A stretch of DNA of 9,860 bases, taken from an uncultured Bacillota bacterium (GTDB lineage: Bacteria > Bacillota_I > Bacilli_A > RFN20 > CAG-631). The position numbers and the translations under genes were made by a program. Position 1 is the stretch's first letter. Each line of letters begins with the position of its first letter. Location of the stretch: contig CAJJXN010000053.1 in NCBI GenBank assembly GCA_905197115.1, forward strand, positions 1 through 9,860, written 5' to 3'. This document shows positions 1-5,845 of this stretch, one piece after another. The notes below the pieces were generated by a model. That model saw nothing but the letters and a program-made list of their open reading frames with translations. It ran no database searches and was not told where the DNA came from.

Positions 1-38
1 TACTTTTTTCATAAAACATCCTGATTAAATCTTTTTAT

Positions 39-67
39 TTGATTTTTTTAAAAAAATTGCATATACT
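39..67 (+). promoter_or_regulatory. Sigma-A-type promoter, cassette copy 1
   Basis: TTGATT at 39-44 and TATACT at 62-67 are separated by 17 bases, a good vegetative promoter in AT-rich DNA. No reading frame follows. Transcription starting near 74 would meet the hairpin at 107-137 after about 65 bases, so the product would be a very short RNA. The -10 region CATATACTATAAGTGG recurs almost unchanged near 737-750. In such AT-rich sequence chance promoter matches are common; the repeat is what raises confidence. Confidence 0.5.
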
Positions 68-106
68 ATAAGTGGTTCTAGCAGATAATAAATTTTATCT
101 ACCCAG

Positions 107-140
107 CCCTATAGAAGGTTATAGGGTACTTTTTTTTATT
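107..140 (+). terminator. Rho-independent terminator
   Basis: CCCTATA (107-113) pairs with TATAGGG (120-126) across a GAAGGT loop and is followed by TAC and a run of eight T (130-137). It works only on the plus strand, because there is no T tract on the other side. It closes the short transcript predicted from the promoter at 39-67, or an upstream gene outside the window. Confidence 0.7.
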
Positions 141-206
141 TTTTGATTCTTTCTTTAACCTTCTTCATATCCCACTTATTTAATCGACTAGTTTGTAGGG
201 TGCATT

Positions 207-489
207 TTATTTAAAACTTATAGGACGTCCATTAAAAGTTTGCTTATTTAAATTTGAATCTACACCACTTGGCTTTGGTAAACAAGGGTATCCCTCAATT
301 GGAATTAATTTTTCTCTTAAATTTCTGTTTTTACCTTTTAAACTTTTGATTTTACAAACCATCGCTGCACTTTTATCATTATTTAAAACAACAACTCGGC
401 GATTCGTTTTTTTATACCCATCGTTTGAAAATAAACTATCATTGGTTATAAAGAGATTCTTTCTCTTGATAACGTTTCTTTCTTCCCAT
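207..489 (-). pseudogene. Small basic protein gene split by a +1 frameshift
   Basis: An ATG at 487-489, preceded by AAAGGGTG, opens MGRKKRYQEKESLYNQ and stops at a TGA (439-441). The frame one base further on is open from the start codon region down to a TAA at 207-209 and reads convincingly as protein (KRKNLFITNDSLFSNDGYKK, then NRRVVVLNNDKSAAMV, GYPCLPKPSGV and a C-terminus GRPISFK). Joined, they would give a lysine- and arginine-rich protein of about 93 residues. The two frames overlap from about 442 to 486, so the lesion lies in that stretch. I do not recognise the family. Either it is a decayed gene, or the sequence has a one-base error, or the frameshift is programmed; decay fits the scrappy neighbourhood best. 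Confidence 0.55.
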
Positions 490-546
490 TAAACCACACC
501 CTTTAAATACTCAATTAAGCTAGTAAATGAATCTGAACAAAATAAA

Positions 547-708
547 ATGAATATTAATGATTTTTTTAAAATAATTGAAATTTTACAAATTCCTATAAAT
601 AGTTTTAACAATCAAGATTTAACAGTAATTTCAAAAGAAGATTTTAATAAACTTATAAATAATATTAACGAATTATACAATTTATCAAAAAAATATATTC
701 ATGATTAA
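547..708 (+). CDS. Small ORF or C-terminal gene remnant, unknown
   Basis: The frame from ATG 547 to TAA 706-708 encodes 53 residues (begins MNINDFFKIIEILQIP, ends NLSKKYIHD). It is lysine-, asparagine- and isoleucine-rich and predicted to be helical. The same frame is open upstream to a TAA near 490, but contains no better start, and no Shine-Dalgarno sequence precedes the ATG. It may be the tail of a larger gene that has lost its front. It lies divergent to the frameshifted gene at 207-489. No domain is recognised, and in AT-rich DNA an open frame of this length can occur by chance. Confidence 0.3.
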   Translation: MNINDFFKIIEILQIPINSFNNQDLTVISKEDFNKLINNINELYNLSKKYIHD

Positions 709-713
709 TTTTG

Positions 714-743
714 ATTTACATTTTCAAAAAAATATCATATACT
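714..743 (+). promoter_or_regulatory. Sigma-A-type promoter, cassette copy 2
   Basis: TTTACA (714-719) and TATACT (738-743) are 18 bases apart. The surrounding sequence resembles the promoter at 39-67: TTTGATTT upstream, an A run in the spacer, then CATATACTATWARTGG and GCAGATWATAA. Transcription from about 750 would reach the hairpin at 769-803 within some 50 bases. Confidence 0.5.
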
Positions 744-749
744 ATTAAT

Positions 750-826
750 GGCAGATTATAATAAAAAAGGCTCAGGTGCTGGAACACTTGAGCCTGCTTT
801 TTTAGAGGTATTCGGCAGATTATAAT
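750..826. repeat. 13-bp direct repeats flanking a hairpin
   Basis: GGCAGATTATAAT occurs at 750-762 and again at 814-826, exactly 64 bases apart, with the terminator hairpin between the copies. A close variant, GCAGATAATAA, lies at 81-91 inside the first promoter cassette. The function is unknown. Confidence 0.6.
763..803. terminator. Bidirectional rho-independent terminator
   Basis: GGCTCAGGTG (769-778) pairs with CACTTGAGCC (785-794), with one G-T pair and the loop CTGGAA. Six A precede the stem (763-768) and six T follow it (798-803), so it can end transcription from either side. On the minus strand it lies 35 bases past the stop codon of the small peptide gene at 838-918; on the plus strand it closes the short RNA from the promoter at 714-743. 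Confidence 0.8.
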
Positions 827-837
827 TTAATTAAGAA

Positions 838-918
838 TTACTTCTTTTTCGTTTGATTATCACTAAAGAACTTAATCAATAGTGCTAACACTATGGCTAA
901 TATAACCAAGTACTCCAA
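838..918 (-). CDS. 26-residue hydrophobic peptide, toxin- or holin-like
   Basis: A TTG start at 916-918 follows a perfect AGGAGG (927-932) by 8 bases and opens a 26-residue frame ending in TAA at 838-840. The peptide starts (M)EYLVILAIVLALLIKFF and ends SDNQTKKK: one membrane helix of about 16 residues and a lysine-rich tail. That layout is shared by many type I toxin peptides and small holin-like proteins of Firmicutes, but the resemblance is architectural only. It has its own promoter (1013-1042) and a terminator just downstream. It could instead be the last frame of a twice-frameshifted gene that begins at 980. Confidence 0.45.
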   Translation of the reverse strand: MEYLVILAIVLALLIKFFSDNQTKKK

Positions 919-938
919 AGAGCAATCCTCCTAATAAT

Positions 939-980
939 TTACCTATCCACCAAATACCCTCGGTTTATAGGTTTAGGCAT
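939..980 (-). CDS. 13-codon upstream peptide or frameshifted gene start
   Basis: An ATG at 978-980 is preceded, 8 bases away, by AGGAGG (989-994) and encodes MPKPINRGYLVDR before a TAA at 939-941. The next frame then reads GIWWIGKLLGGLLFGVLGY, a plausible hydrophobic segment, before stopping at 872-874, and a third frame continues as the 26-residue peptide. Joining the three would give a membrane protein of about 49 residues with two frameshifts. The second AGGAGG, with exactly the same 8-base spacing, argues that at least two starts are used. Whether this is a leader peptide plus a toxin-like peptide, or a decayed gene, cannot be settled from the sequence. Confidence 0.4.
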   Translation of the reverse strand: MPKPINRGYLVDR

Positions 981-1012
981 TGCCAAATCCTCCTTTATAA
1001 AAAAGCAGTGTT

Positions 1013-1042
1013 ATTATAACATTAAATTTTAGTTTAATTCAA
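1013..1042 (-). promoter_or_regulatory. Promoter of the small-peptide unit
   Basis: On the minus strand TTGAAT (1037-1042) and a consensus TATAAT (1013-1018) are 18 bases apart. The AGGAGG of the first peptide lies about 20 bases downstream. With the hairpin at 763-803 this defines a compact transcript of roughly 240 bases. Confidence 0.65.
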
Positions 1043-1087
1043 TTTTAAACAAATATAAATTTCAAAATGTAAAATTAATGTAAACTT

Positions 1088-1107
1088 TTAAAAAACATAT
1101 TTTTTAA
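1088..1107. repeat. AT-rich inverted repeat
   Basis: TTAAAAAA (1088-1095) and TTTTTTAA (1100-1107) flank CATA. It lies 45 bases upstream of the -35 box of the small-peptide promoter. It has no GC clamp, so I regard it as weak structure rather than a terminator. Confidence 0.4.
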
Positions 1108-1138
1108 GTGAATTTTATAGTTTCAAGTTCTTAAATCT

Positions 1139-1166
1139 TTATAAATAAAATAAATTTTATTTATAA
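1139..1166. repeat. Perfect 13-bp inverted repeat
   Basis: The arms 1139-1151 (TTATAAATAAAAT) and 1154-1166 are exact reverse complements with a two-base AA spacer. The stretch is purely A and T. It sits just left of the tRNA 3'-end remnant, where an integrase or excisionase arm site could lie, but nothing else supports that. Confidence 0.5.
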
Positions 1167-1187
1167 CTTTCATTTTTCTAGTAGTCC

Positions 1188-1203
1188 CCCTTCAGGCGCA
1201 CCA
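1188..1203 (+). other. tRNA 3'-end remnant, likely attachment site
   Basis: CCCTTCAGGCGCACCA is a GC-rich island in very AT-rich DNA. It parses as the end of a tRNA: T-stem 3' strand CCCTT, acceptor 3' strand CAGGCGC, discriminator A and encoded CCA. The matching tRNA would start GCGCCTG, as some arginine tRNAs do (from memory). No T-loop, T-stem 5' strand or other arm precedes it; the bases upstream are TAGTAGTCC. Such orphan tRNA ends are the usual footprint of an integrative element that inserted at a tRNA 3' end. A weak AT hairpin with a T run follows, as after a real tRNA gene. Confidence 0.5.
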
Positions 1204-1209
1204 ACATTT

Positions 1210-1242
1210 AAATAAAATTCTAAATTTAGTTTTTTTTTATTT
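1210..1242 (+). terminator. Weak terminator after the tRNA remnant
   Basis: The palindrome CTAAATTTAG (1220-1229) is followed by nine T (1230-1238), and AAATAAAA upstream can extend the stem against TTTTATTT. It lacks GC pairs. Its place just after the tRNA 3' remnant fits a leftover tRNA terminator. Confidence 0.35.
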
Positions 1243-1297
1243 TCGAATAATTATTATGGTTAATCAATTCTTAAAAATTGAGTTAAATTTCAAGGGT

Positions 1298-1322
1298 AAA
1301 AACGTCCCAATTAAGAGACGTT
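1298..1322 (-). terminator. Rho-independent terminator of the ATPase gene
   Basis: On the minus strand AACGTCTC (1322-1315) pairs with GGGACGTT (1308-1301) around the loop TTAATT, with one G-T pair, and runs into five T (1302-1298). It begins 6 bases after the ATPase stop codon. Confidence 0.75.
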
Positions 1323-1328
1323 AATATA

Positions 1329-2624
1329 TTAGAAATCTAAAATCTTGTCATTTAGTAAGAATTCATATAGACCAATAATATAAACTCCAAAATTGTTGTA
1401 ATGTGGTTTGATAGAATCTTTTACAATAATAATTTTTTTAAATGCATCGTTGATATGGAGAAGTGATTTTTGTTCTTGTTTGATTTTTTCTTCACTCTCT
1501 ATGGTATAAGCTACTTGAATATAATATCTTTTATCAGCTTGGTTACATACAAAGTCAACTTCAGTTTTCTTTAATACACTTTTGCCTTTATTATTTTGTT
1601 CGTATAATTCAACAACACCAACATCAACGTTATAACCTCGCATAACAAGTTCATTATAAATTATGTTTTCCATAAGTCTAGGCTGTTCAAGTTCTCTAAA
1701 ATTTAATCTAGCATTTCTTAAACCTAAATCAGAAAAATAATACTTTAATGGAGAATTAATGTAACCTTTACCAATGATATCATAACGTTTAGGTGTAGAA
1801 ATTAAAAATGAATCAGCAAAGTATTCAATATACTTCTTAATTGTTTCTGGATGAATTCTTATATGTTTAACTGAAATAAAAGTATTAGAAAGTTTTGTAG
1901 GGTTAGTAAGTGAACCAATAGAGGAAGAAAGAAAATCAAGAAGTTCGCCTAATTCATTAACATTTATTACTTTGTTTCTATCGATAATATCCTTCAAATA
2001 AGTTTCTTCAAAAATGTTATTTAGGTATTTAACTTTATCTGCTTCTGTTTTGAATTCAAATAATTTAGGAAGACCACCATACACTGAATATTCGTTATAT
2101 GCTTCGTCATTAGAACCTTCAAATACCTGTTTAAATTCTTTAAAAGATAATGGATTAACATGTATTTGCCAACCACGACCTCTAAATTCTGTTATGACAT
2201 CTTTCGATAAGAATTTGGCATTGCTTCCTGTAACATAGACATCTAAATTATCTTTTCTTAAATAACCATTTAAGACAGCCTCAAAATTATCTAATAATTG
2301 AATTTCATCTAAAAGAATATAGTACATATCGTTATCTACTATTTTGCTTTTAATATAATCGTTAAATTTTTTAGGATCAACTTTTCTTTTCTTAATATGG
2401 ATATCTAATACATCTTCACCAATTAAGTCTAAATAATCTTGAGAATCAAAAGCAAATTTGATGATATGATTAGGAGTGATATGGTTGTTTAATAGGTAAT
2501 CATTAAATAGTTTAAATAGTAAAAAAGATTTTCCAGAACGTCTAATACCAGTAATCACTTTAATCATTCCATTGTGTTTAGAATTGATTAATTGGTTTAG
2601 ATAAAAGTCTCTTTTTATAATCAT
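1329..2624 (-). CDS. AAA ATPase with DUF4143 (PD-(D/E)XK-like) C-terminus
   Basis: The 431-residue product belongs to the large AAA_14/DUF4143 family of predicted ATPases common in bacteria and archaea, whose physiological role is largely unknown. Visible parts are Walker A GIRRSGKS (26-33), Walker B YYILLDE ending in D106-E107, a sensor-1-like VTGSNA (about 131-136), EFRGR (146-150) and the family's YGGLP (182-186). The C-terminal part carries the nuclease-like signature EVDFV (355-359) followed by YYIQVAY, where the usual ExK is replaced by QxA as in many members, so catalysis is doubtful. I start at ATG 2622-2624 because GAGGTG lies 5 bases upstream; a TTG at 2637-2639 would extend it by five residues but lacks a ribosome site. 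It is monocistronic, with its own promoter and terminator. No toxin-antitoxin partner is adjacent. Confidence 0.9.
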   Translation of the reverse strand: MIIKRDFYLNQLINSKHNGMIKVITGIRRSGKSFLLFKLFNDYLLNNHITPNHIIKFAFDSQDYLDLIGEDVLDIHIKKRKVDPKKFNDYIKSKIVDNDMYYILLDEIQLLDNFEAVLNGYLRKDNLDVYVTGSNAKFLSKDVITEFRGRGWQIHVNPLSFKEFKQVFEGSNDEAYNEYSVYGGLPKLFEFKTEADKVKYLNNIFEETYLKDIIDRNKVINVNELGELLDFLSSSIGSLTNPTKLSNTFISVKHIRIHPETIKKYIEYFADSFLISTPKRYDIIGKGYINSPLKYYFSDLGLRNARLNFRELEQPRLMENIIYNELVMRGYNVDVGVVELYEQNNKGKSVLKKTEVDFVCNQADKRYYIQVAYTIESEEKIKQEQKSLLHINDAFKKIIIVKDSIKPHYNNFGVYIIGLYEFLLNDKILDF

Positions 2625-2646
2625 ATTGACACCTCGCAAGATATTT

Positions 2647-2662
2647 TATGGGTTTACCCATA
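2647..2662. promoter_or_regulatory. Operator-like dyad in the ATPase leader
   Basis: TATGGGT and ACCCATA are perfect 7-base arms around TT. The dyad lies between the -10 box at 2677-2682 and the ATPase start codon, overlapping the likely early transcribed region, where a bound repressor would block transcription. A related core, AGGTTAACCC, occurs at 2737-2746. Confidence 0.5.
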
Positions 2663-2676
2663 TTTTATTCATTGTT

Positions 2677-2705
2677 ATTTTATCATAAAAATAATAGGGT
2701 TGCAA
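2677..2705 (-). promoter_or_regulatory. Promoter of the ATPase gene
   Basis: On the minus strand TTGCAA (2700-2705) and TAAAAT (2677-2682) are 17 bases apart. The expected start is about 45 bases upstream of the ATG, leaving a short leader that contains the dyad at 2647-2662. Confidence 0.65.
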
Positions 2706-2732
2706 TGAAATCGATAAGACAAACAAGATATT

Positions 2733-2750
2733 TTAAAGGTTAACCCTTAA
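2733..2750. promoter_or_regulatory. Second dyad upstream of the ATPase promoter
   Basis: TTAA-A-GGTTAACC-C-TTAA is an 18-base palindrome broken by one mismatch (2737 against 2746). Its core matches that of the dyad at 2647-2662 at 8 of 10 positions (GGGTTTACCC against AGGTTAACCC). Together they bracket the promoter, a layout used by some looping or cooperative repressors. Confidence 0.4.
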
Positions 2751-2969
2751 ACTAATCACTAAACAAAAATTTCATAATTATACTCATTTTAGATAAATAG
2801 TATGTCAAGGTAGATAGTTTTTGATATTAGAAGATATACTTACTTAAATAAATATGAAGTTTAGACTACCTATAATAGTTATGTGGATTTATTAATTAAA
2901 AAATTGTATAATATTTATAAACCATTTTTGAACATTTATACACTATATAGTTGTAAGAGGTAAAACAAG
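2751..2969. other. Divergent intergenic region, no gene
   Basis: The 330-base gap between the divergent ATPase and sigma factor genes holds the ATPase promoter and the two dyads on its left side. In the right part I see no coding frame. Possible plus-strand -10 boxes are TATAAT at 2871-2876 and 2907-2912, but neither has a good -35; the best is TGGATT at 2884-2889, 17 bases from the second. If the sigma factor reads its own promoter, the boxes need not look like the vegetative consensus. A ribosome site AGAGG (2956-2960) lies 9 bases before the sigma gene ATG. Confidence 0.4.
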
Positions 2970-4622
2970 ATGAATGACAAAGAAAAATTAATTGAACAAC
3001 TATTATCGCAGATGAATAAAATATTCTTTTTTTGTGTAAAAAGATGTAATAGCAGAATAGATGCCGAAGATTTATCCCAAGACATTTTATTAGACATTAT
3101 AGTAAACATTAATAAAGGAATTAATATTAAAAACTTTAACTACTATATATGGCAAATATGCAAAAATCATTATAGTAAATATGTAGCAAGAAATGTAAAA
3201 AATAAAGAAACTATATCTTTTGTTGAAAAAGTTAGTAAACTCAACAATGAATTGAATTCTTTAGACAATTTAGTTAATGCCGAAAAAATTGCAATGATAA
3301 ATGCTTCAATAAAATTACTTTCAAGCGACTACTCACAGATACTGTACTCGTATTATATAGAAGATAGATCTTTGTCATACATAGCCAAAAAATTAAACCT
3401 ACCTCTTGGAACAATTAAATCCAGATTGTTCAATATAAGAAAAAAACTTAAGGAGTATTTAAAAATGGAAAGATTAAATGGAAAAAAAGCATTTGTGCCA
3501 AAAAGATTTACAACTTCTATGGCAGGATGGGGAGCAATTAATCCACATCACTACACTAAGTCATTAATTAATAAAAACATACTATTTCATTCATATGATA
3601 ATCCTTGTACATTAGAAGATTATTCTTTAGAACTCGGTATATCCATTCCATATATTCAAGAAATTGTTAATGAATTGGTTAACGCCACTTTATTAACGAA
3701 AATAGGAAATAAATATGTTACTAATTTCCCTATTATTACAAAAGAAACCAATATACAACTATCTAAAGTAATTCAAGAAAAAGGTAAAGCGTATGGACAA
3801 ATGTTAGTGGAATTTGCAAATAAACATTTTGTAAAATTTAAAGAAATTATTAATAACGAACATTTTTCTGATAATGAACTAATGTGGGTATTTATGTTCT
3901 ATATTAATAGAATTGCAGAACAATATCCAATTGATAAAAAAGGAGAAGAAAGAAAATTAAAATATAGACATATAGATAACAAAGGGGCATGGGATTTTCA
4001 TATGTCAGAAGAAGACCATGAATCCAAAACGATGTATCCGATCAACGAAATTTGGTTTGGCAATTTAAATAATTTGGGTATACAAGGTATTTGTCATCCT
4101 GCAGGACGTTTTGACAGCGATGAAGCTATTTTTAAAACTATTTGTTATCACAATTGTATAAACGGCAGTGGTGATTCAGACAATTTCAATCTTGAATATA
4201 TTGAATATATTATTAAAAATGCGACAATAAAATATTCACAAATTGAAAAAAATCAAAAATATAAAGTTGATTTTTTAATTGATAATAATTATTTATACAT
4301 TGAAAATGATAAATTAAAATTTAATTTCGTTGTGCTAAATCATTCTCAATTCAAAGAATTAAATTCATATTTTGAATATCATGAAGAGCTAAAAACTATA
4401 AAAGAACAAAGAAATAAGATAGTTGATAAAATTAAAAATATTATTATGAATAGTTTGCCAACATTTTTACATGTTGATGCTGATTATTTATCAACAGGAT
4501 ACTACTATGAAAATATTAGAGAATATGTAATTCGAGCGTTTGCAGAAAATGGCTTAATTAAACCAAATAACACAAACAAGAGATTTAATTTTAATGCATA
4601 CGCTTGGACATTTAGTGACTAA
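2970..4622 (+). CDS. ECF-like sigma factor with large C-terminal extension
   Basis: The 550-residue protein starts as a sigma-70 family factor and ends as something else. Residues about 10-80 are region 2, with the typical DAEDLSQDILLDII at 31-44 and aromatic residues (NYYIWQICK) in the promoter-melting part. Residues about 110-163 are region 4, with the helix-turn-helix YIAKKLNLPLGTIKSRLFNI at 137-156. ECF factors usually stop near there. This one continues for about 385 residues: a basic linker with GKKAFVPKRF, a probable winged helix at about 207-252 (TLEDYSLELGISIPYIQEIV), a mixed domain with Trp, His and Cys (WDFHMSEEDH 341-350, ICHPAGRF, ICYHNC) and a helical end. The tail may sense a signal or hold the factor inactive in place of an anti-sigma factor; that is inference. 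It has no membrane segment and no co-directional neighbour, so its targets are not visible here. Confidence 0.85.
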   Translation: MNDKEKLIEQLLSQMNKIFFFCVKRCNSRIDAEDLSQDILLDIIVNINKGINIKNFNYYIWQICKNHYSKYVARNVKNKETISFVEKVSKLNNELNSLDNLVNAEKIAMINASIKLLSSDYSQILYSYYIEDRSLSYIAKKLNLPLGTIKSRLFNIRKKLKEYLKMERLNGKKAFVPKRFTTSMAGWGAINPHHYTKSLINKNILFHSYDNPCTLEDYSLELGISIPYIQEIVNELVNATLLTKIGNKYVTNFPIITKETNIQLSKVIQEKGKAYGQMLVEFANKHFVKFKEIINNEHFSDNELMWVFMFYINRIAEQYPIDKKGEERKLKYRHIDNKGAWDFHMSEEDHESKTMYPINEIWFGNLNNLGIQGICHPAGRFDSDEAIFKTICYHNCINGSGDSDNFNLEYIEYIIKNATIKYSQIEKNQKYKVDFLIDNNYLYIENDKLKFNFVVLNHSQFKELNSYFEYHEELKTIKEQRNKIVDKIKNIIMNSLPTFLHVDADYLSTGYYYENIREYVIRAFAENGLIKPNNTNKRFNFNAYAWTFSD

Positions 4623-4752
4623 GTTTATGATTAATTATTCAATTAAATTGCTTAGCTTTCTAATAGAAATTATGCCATTTCATAGGAAATTCCACATTTT
4701 TATTCATACCAATCTTTCAAAAATAATATTTATTAAAAAACAAATTATATTA

Positions 4753-4770
4753 AAACAAAAATTTTTGTTT
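4753..4770. terminator. AT-rich palindrome between convergent genes
   Basis: AAACAAAAA and TTTTTGTTT form a perfect 18-base palindrome between the stop codons of the converging sigma factor and methyltransferase genes. With a single GC pair per arm it is a poor hairpin, but its position is where a shared terminator would be expected and no other candidate lies in the 158-base gap. Confidence 0.3.
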
Positions 4771-4780
4771 AATTATTACT

Positions 4781-5842
4781 TTATAGTCTGATTTTCTTTA
4801 TTAAAGATAAAATGCTTTCTTTGCTTAAGAATTGCTTTAACATATCATAATCATTTATTTCGACATCTTGACTAGCAAGATATAATTTATAAATCAATTT
4901 ATCGTAAAAATTCATTGAATCAGTCATCATAAATTCTTGATTTTTATAGCTTTCATCGACTAAAACTAGCAAACATCTTCTAATCATGGAAAGAAGTGAA
5001 TCTTCAATCCAATATGAATAAACGATATTTTCTTTTTCTAATTGTTTCATACGAATATAAATTTCTACGCCATCGTCTGCATCATGCCATAAATCAACGA
5101 AAGCATAATCAAATCTCTTATCTTTTTTTGCAAAAGTCAAAGCATCTTCGCATACAATATTAATTTTTTCTTTATTTGGAAATTGATTTAAAAGATACTT
5201 TTTAAAAAGAGAAATAACATTTTCATCTTTTTCAATTATTGTGATTTTCTCGACACTTTCTTTTAAACTACACATAAAAGGGAAATATCCTAGCCCCAAT
5301 CCATAAACCACAATCTTTCCACTTGCTTGCTGAATGCTTTCTTTCATTGTGTTCATTTCATGAGGTGTAATGCTCATCCATACCTTACCATCTTGTAATA
5401 CTGCTAAATAAGGGAATGTTTCTTTAAAAAAAGCTAAATGGGTTTTTTCTAAATAAAATTGATTTTCATCAACATAGACATCTTGGCTTACAAATCCCTC
5501 ATATGGAGCATAATAATTATAAAAAAGTTCCCAATTTTGCTCTTTTATATTTTCACATTGAATTGTTTTAAAAAATGGGTTAGATAAATATTCTTCACTA
5601 GAAAGGCATACAATATCATTTCCACCATGCTTTTTAATTATTTTTTCTTCTATGCTATTTTCTTTAATTTCTTCAACATACAATAAGGCTTGATAAAAAG
5701 AACCATATTTTTTTATCATTTCTTCTTGGATAGTGGCATAATTTTCAAGCAAATAATGATTATAAAATTCTCCCAAAAAAATATTTTCATCTAAAGTATC
5801 CATTAGTTGTTGGTATTCTTTTTCTTTTATATTTATTTTCAT
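4781..5842 (-). CDS. Class I SAM-dependent methyltransferase, substrate unknown
   Basis: The 353-residue protein has an alpha-helical N-terminal part (1-100) of no recognised family and a Rossmann methyltransferase or spermidine-synthase-like core. The core shows motif I VVYGLGLGYF (178-187), the acidic end of strand 2 TIIEKDE (201-207, with E204 placed to bind the ribose), an acidic CEDAL (231-235) and FDYAFVDLWHDADDG (244-258) at strand 4. The aminopropyl-transfer motifs of true spermidine synthases are not evident, so a methyltransferase of unknown target is the safer name. It begins 3 bases after the stop codon of the XRE regulator gene, and its ribosome site AAAGGAG lies inside the end of that gene, so the two are translationally coupled and probably work together. 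It is predicted to be cytosolic, with no signal peptide. Confidence 0.75.
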   Translation of the reverse strand: MKINIKEKEYQQLMDTLDENIFLGEFYNHYLLENYATIQEEMIKKYGSFYQALLYVEEIKENSIEEKIIKKHGGNDIVCLSSEEYLSNPFFKTIQCENIKEQNWELFYNYYAPYEGFVSQDVYVDENQFYLEKTHLAFFKETFPYLAVLQDGKVWMSITPHEMNTMKESIQQASGKIVVYGLGLGYFPFMCSLKESVEKITIIEKDENVISLFKKYLLNQFPNKEKINIVCEDALTFAKKDKRFDYAFVDLWHDADDGVEIYIRMKQLEKENIVYSYWIEDSLLSMIRRCLLVLVDESYKNQEFMMTDSMNFYDKLIYKLYLASQDVEINDYDMLKQFLSKESILSLIKKIRL

Positions 5843-5845
5843 TAC

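Noticed and set aside
1188..1203. A complete tRNA gene
   Set aside because: Only the 3' end is present; no T-loop, anticodon arm or D arm precedes it.
2014..2238. 74-codon plus-strand frame
   Set aside because: It lies wholly within the antisense strand of the well-supported ATPase gene and has no ribosome site.
1329..2624. Treating the ATPase as a toxin-antitoxin or phage-defence component
   Set aside because: DUF4143 ATPases are widespread housekeeping-like orphans, and no partner gene is adjacent in the same operon.
4594..4791. 65-codon plus-strand frame overlapping the end of the sigma factor gene
   Set aside because: It has no ribosome binding site, starts inside the sigma coding sequence, shows no domain, and its composition is what AT-rich non-coding DNA yields when translated.
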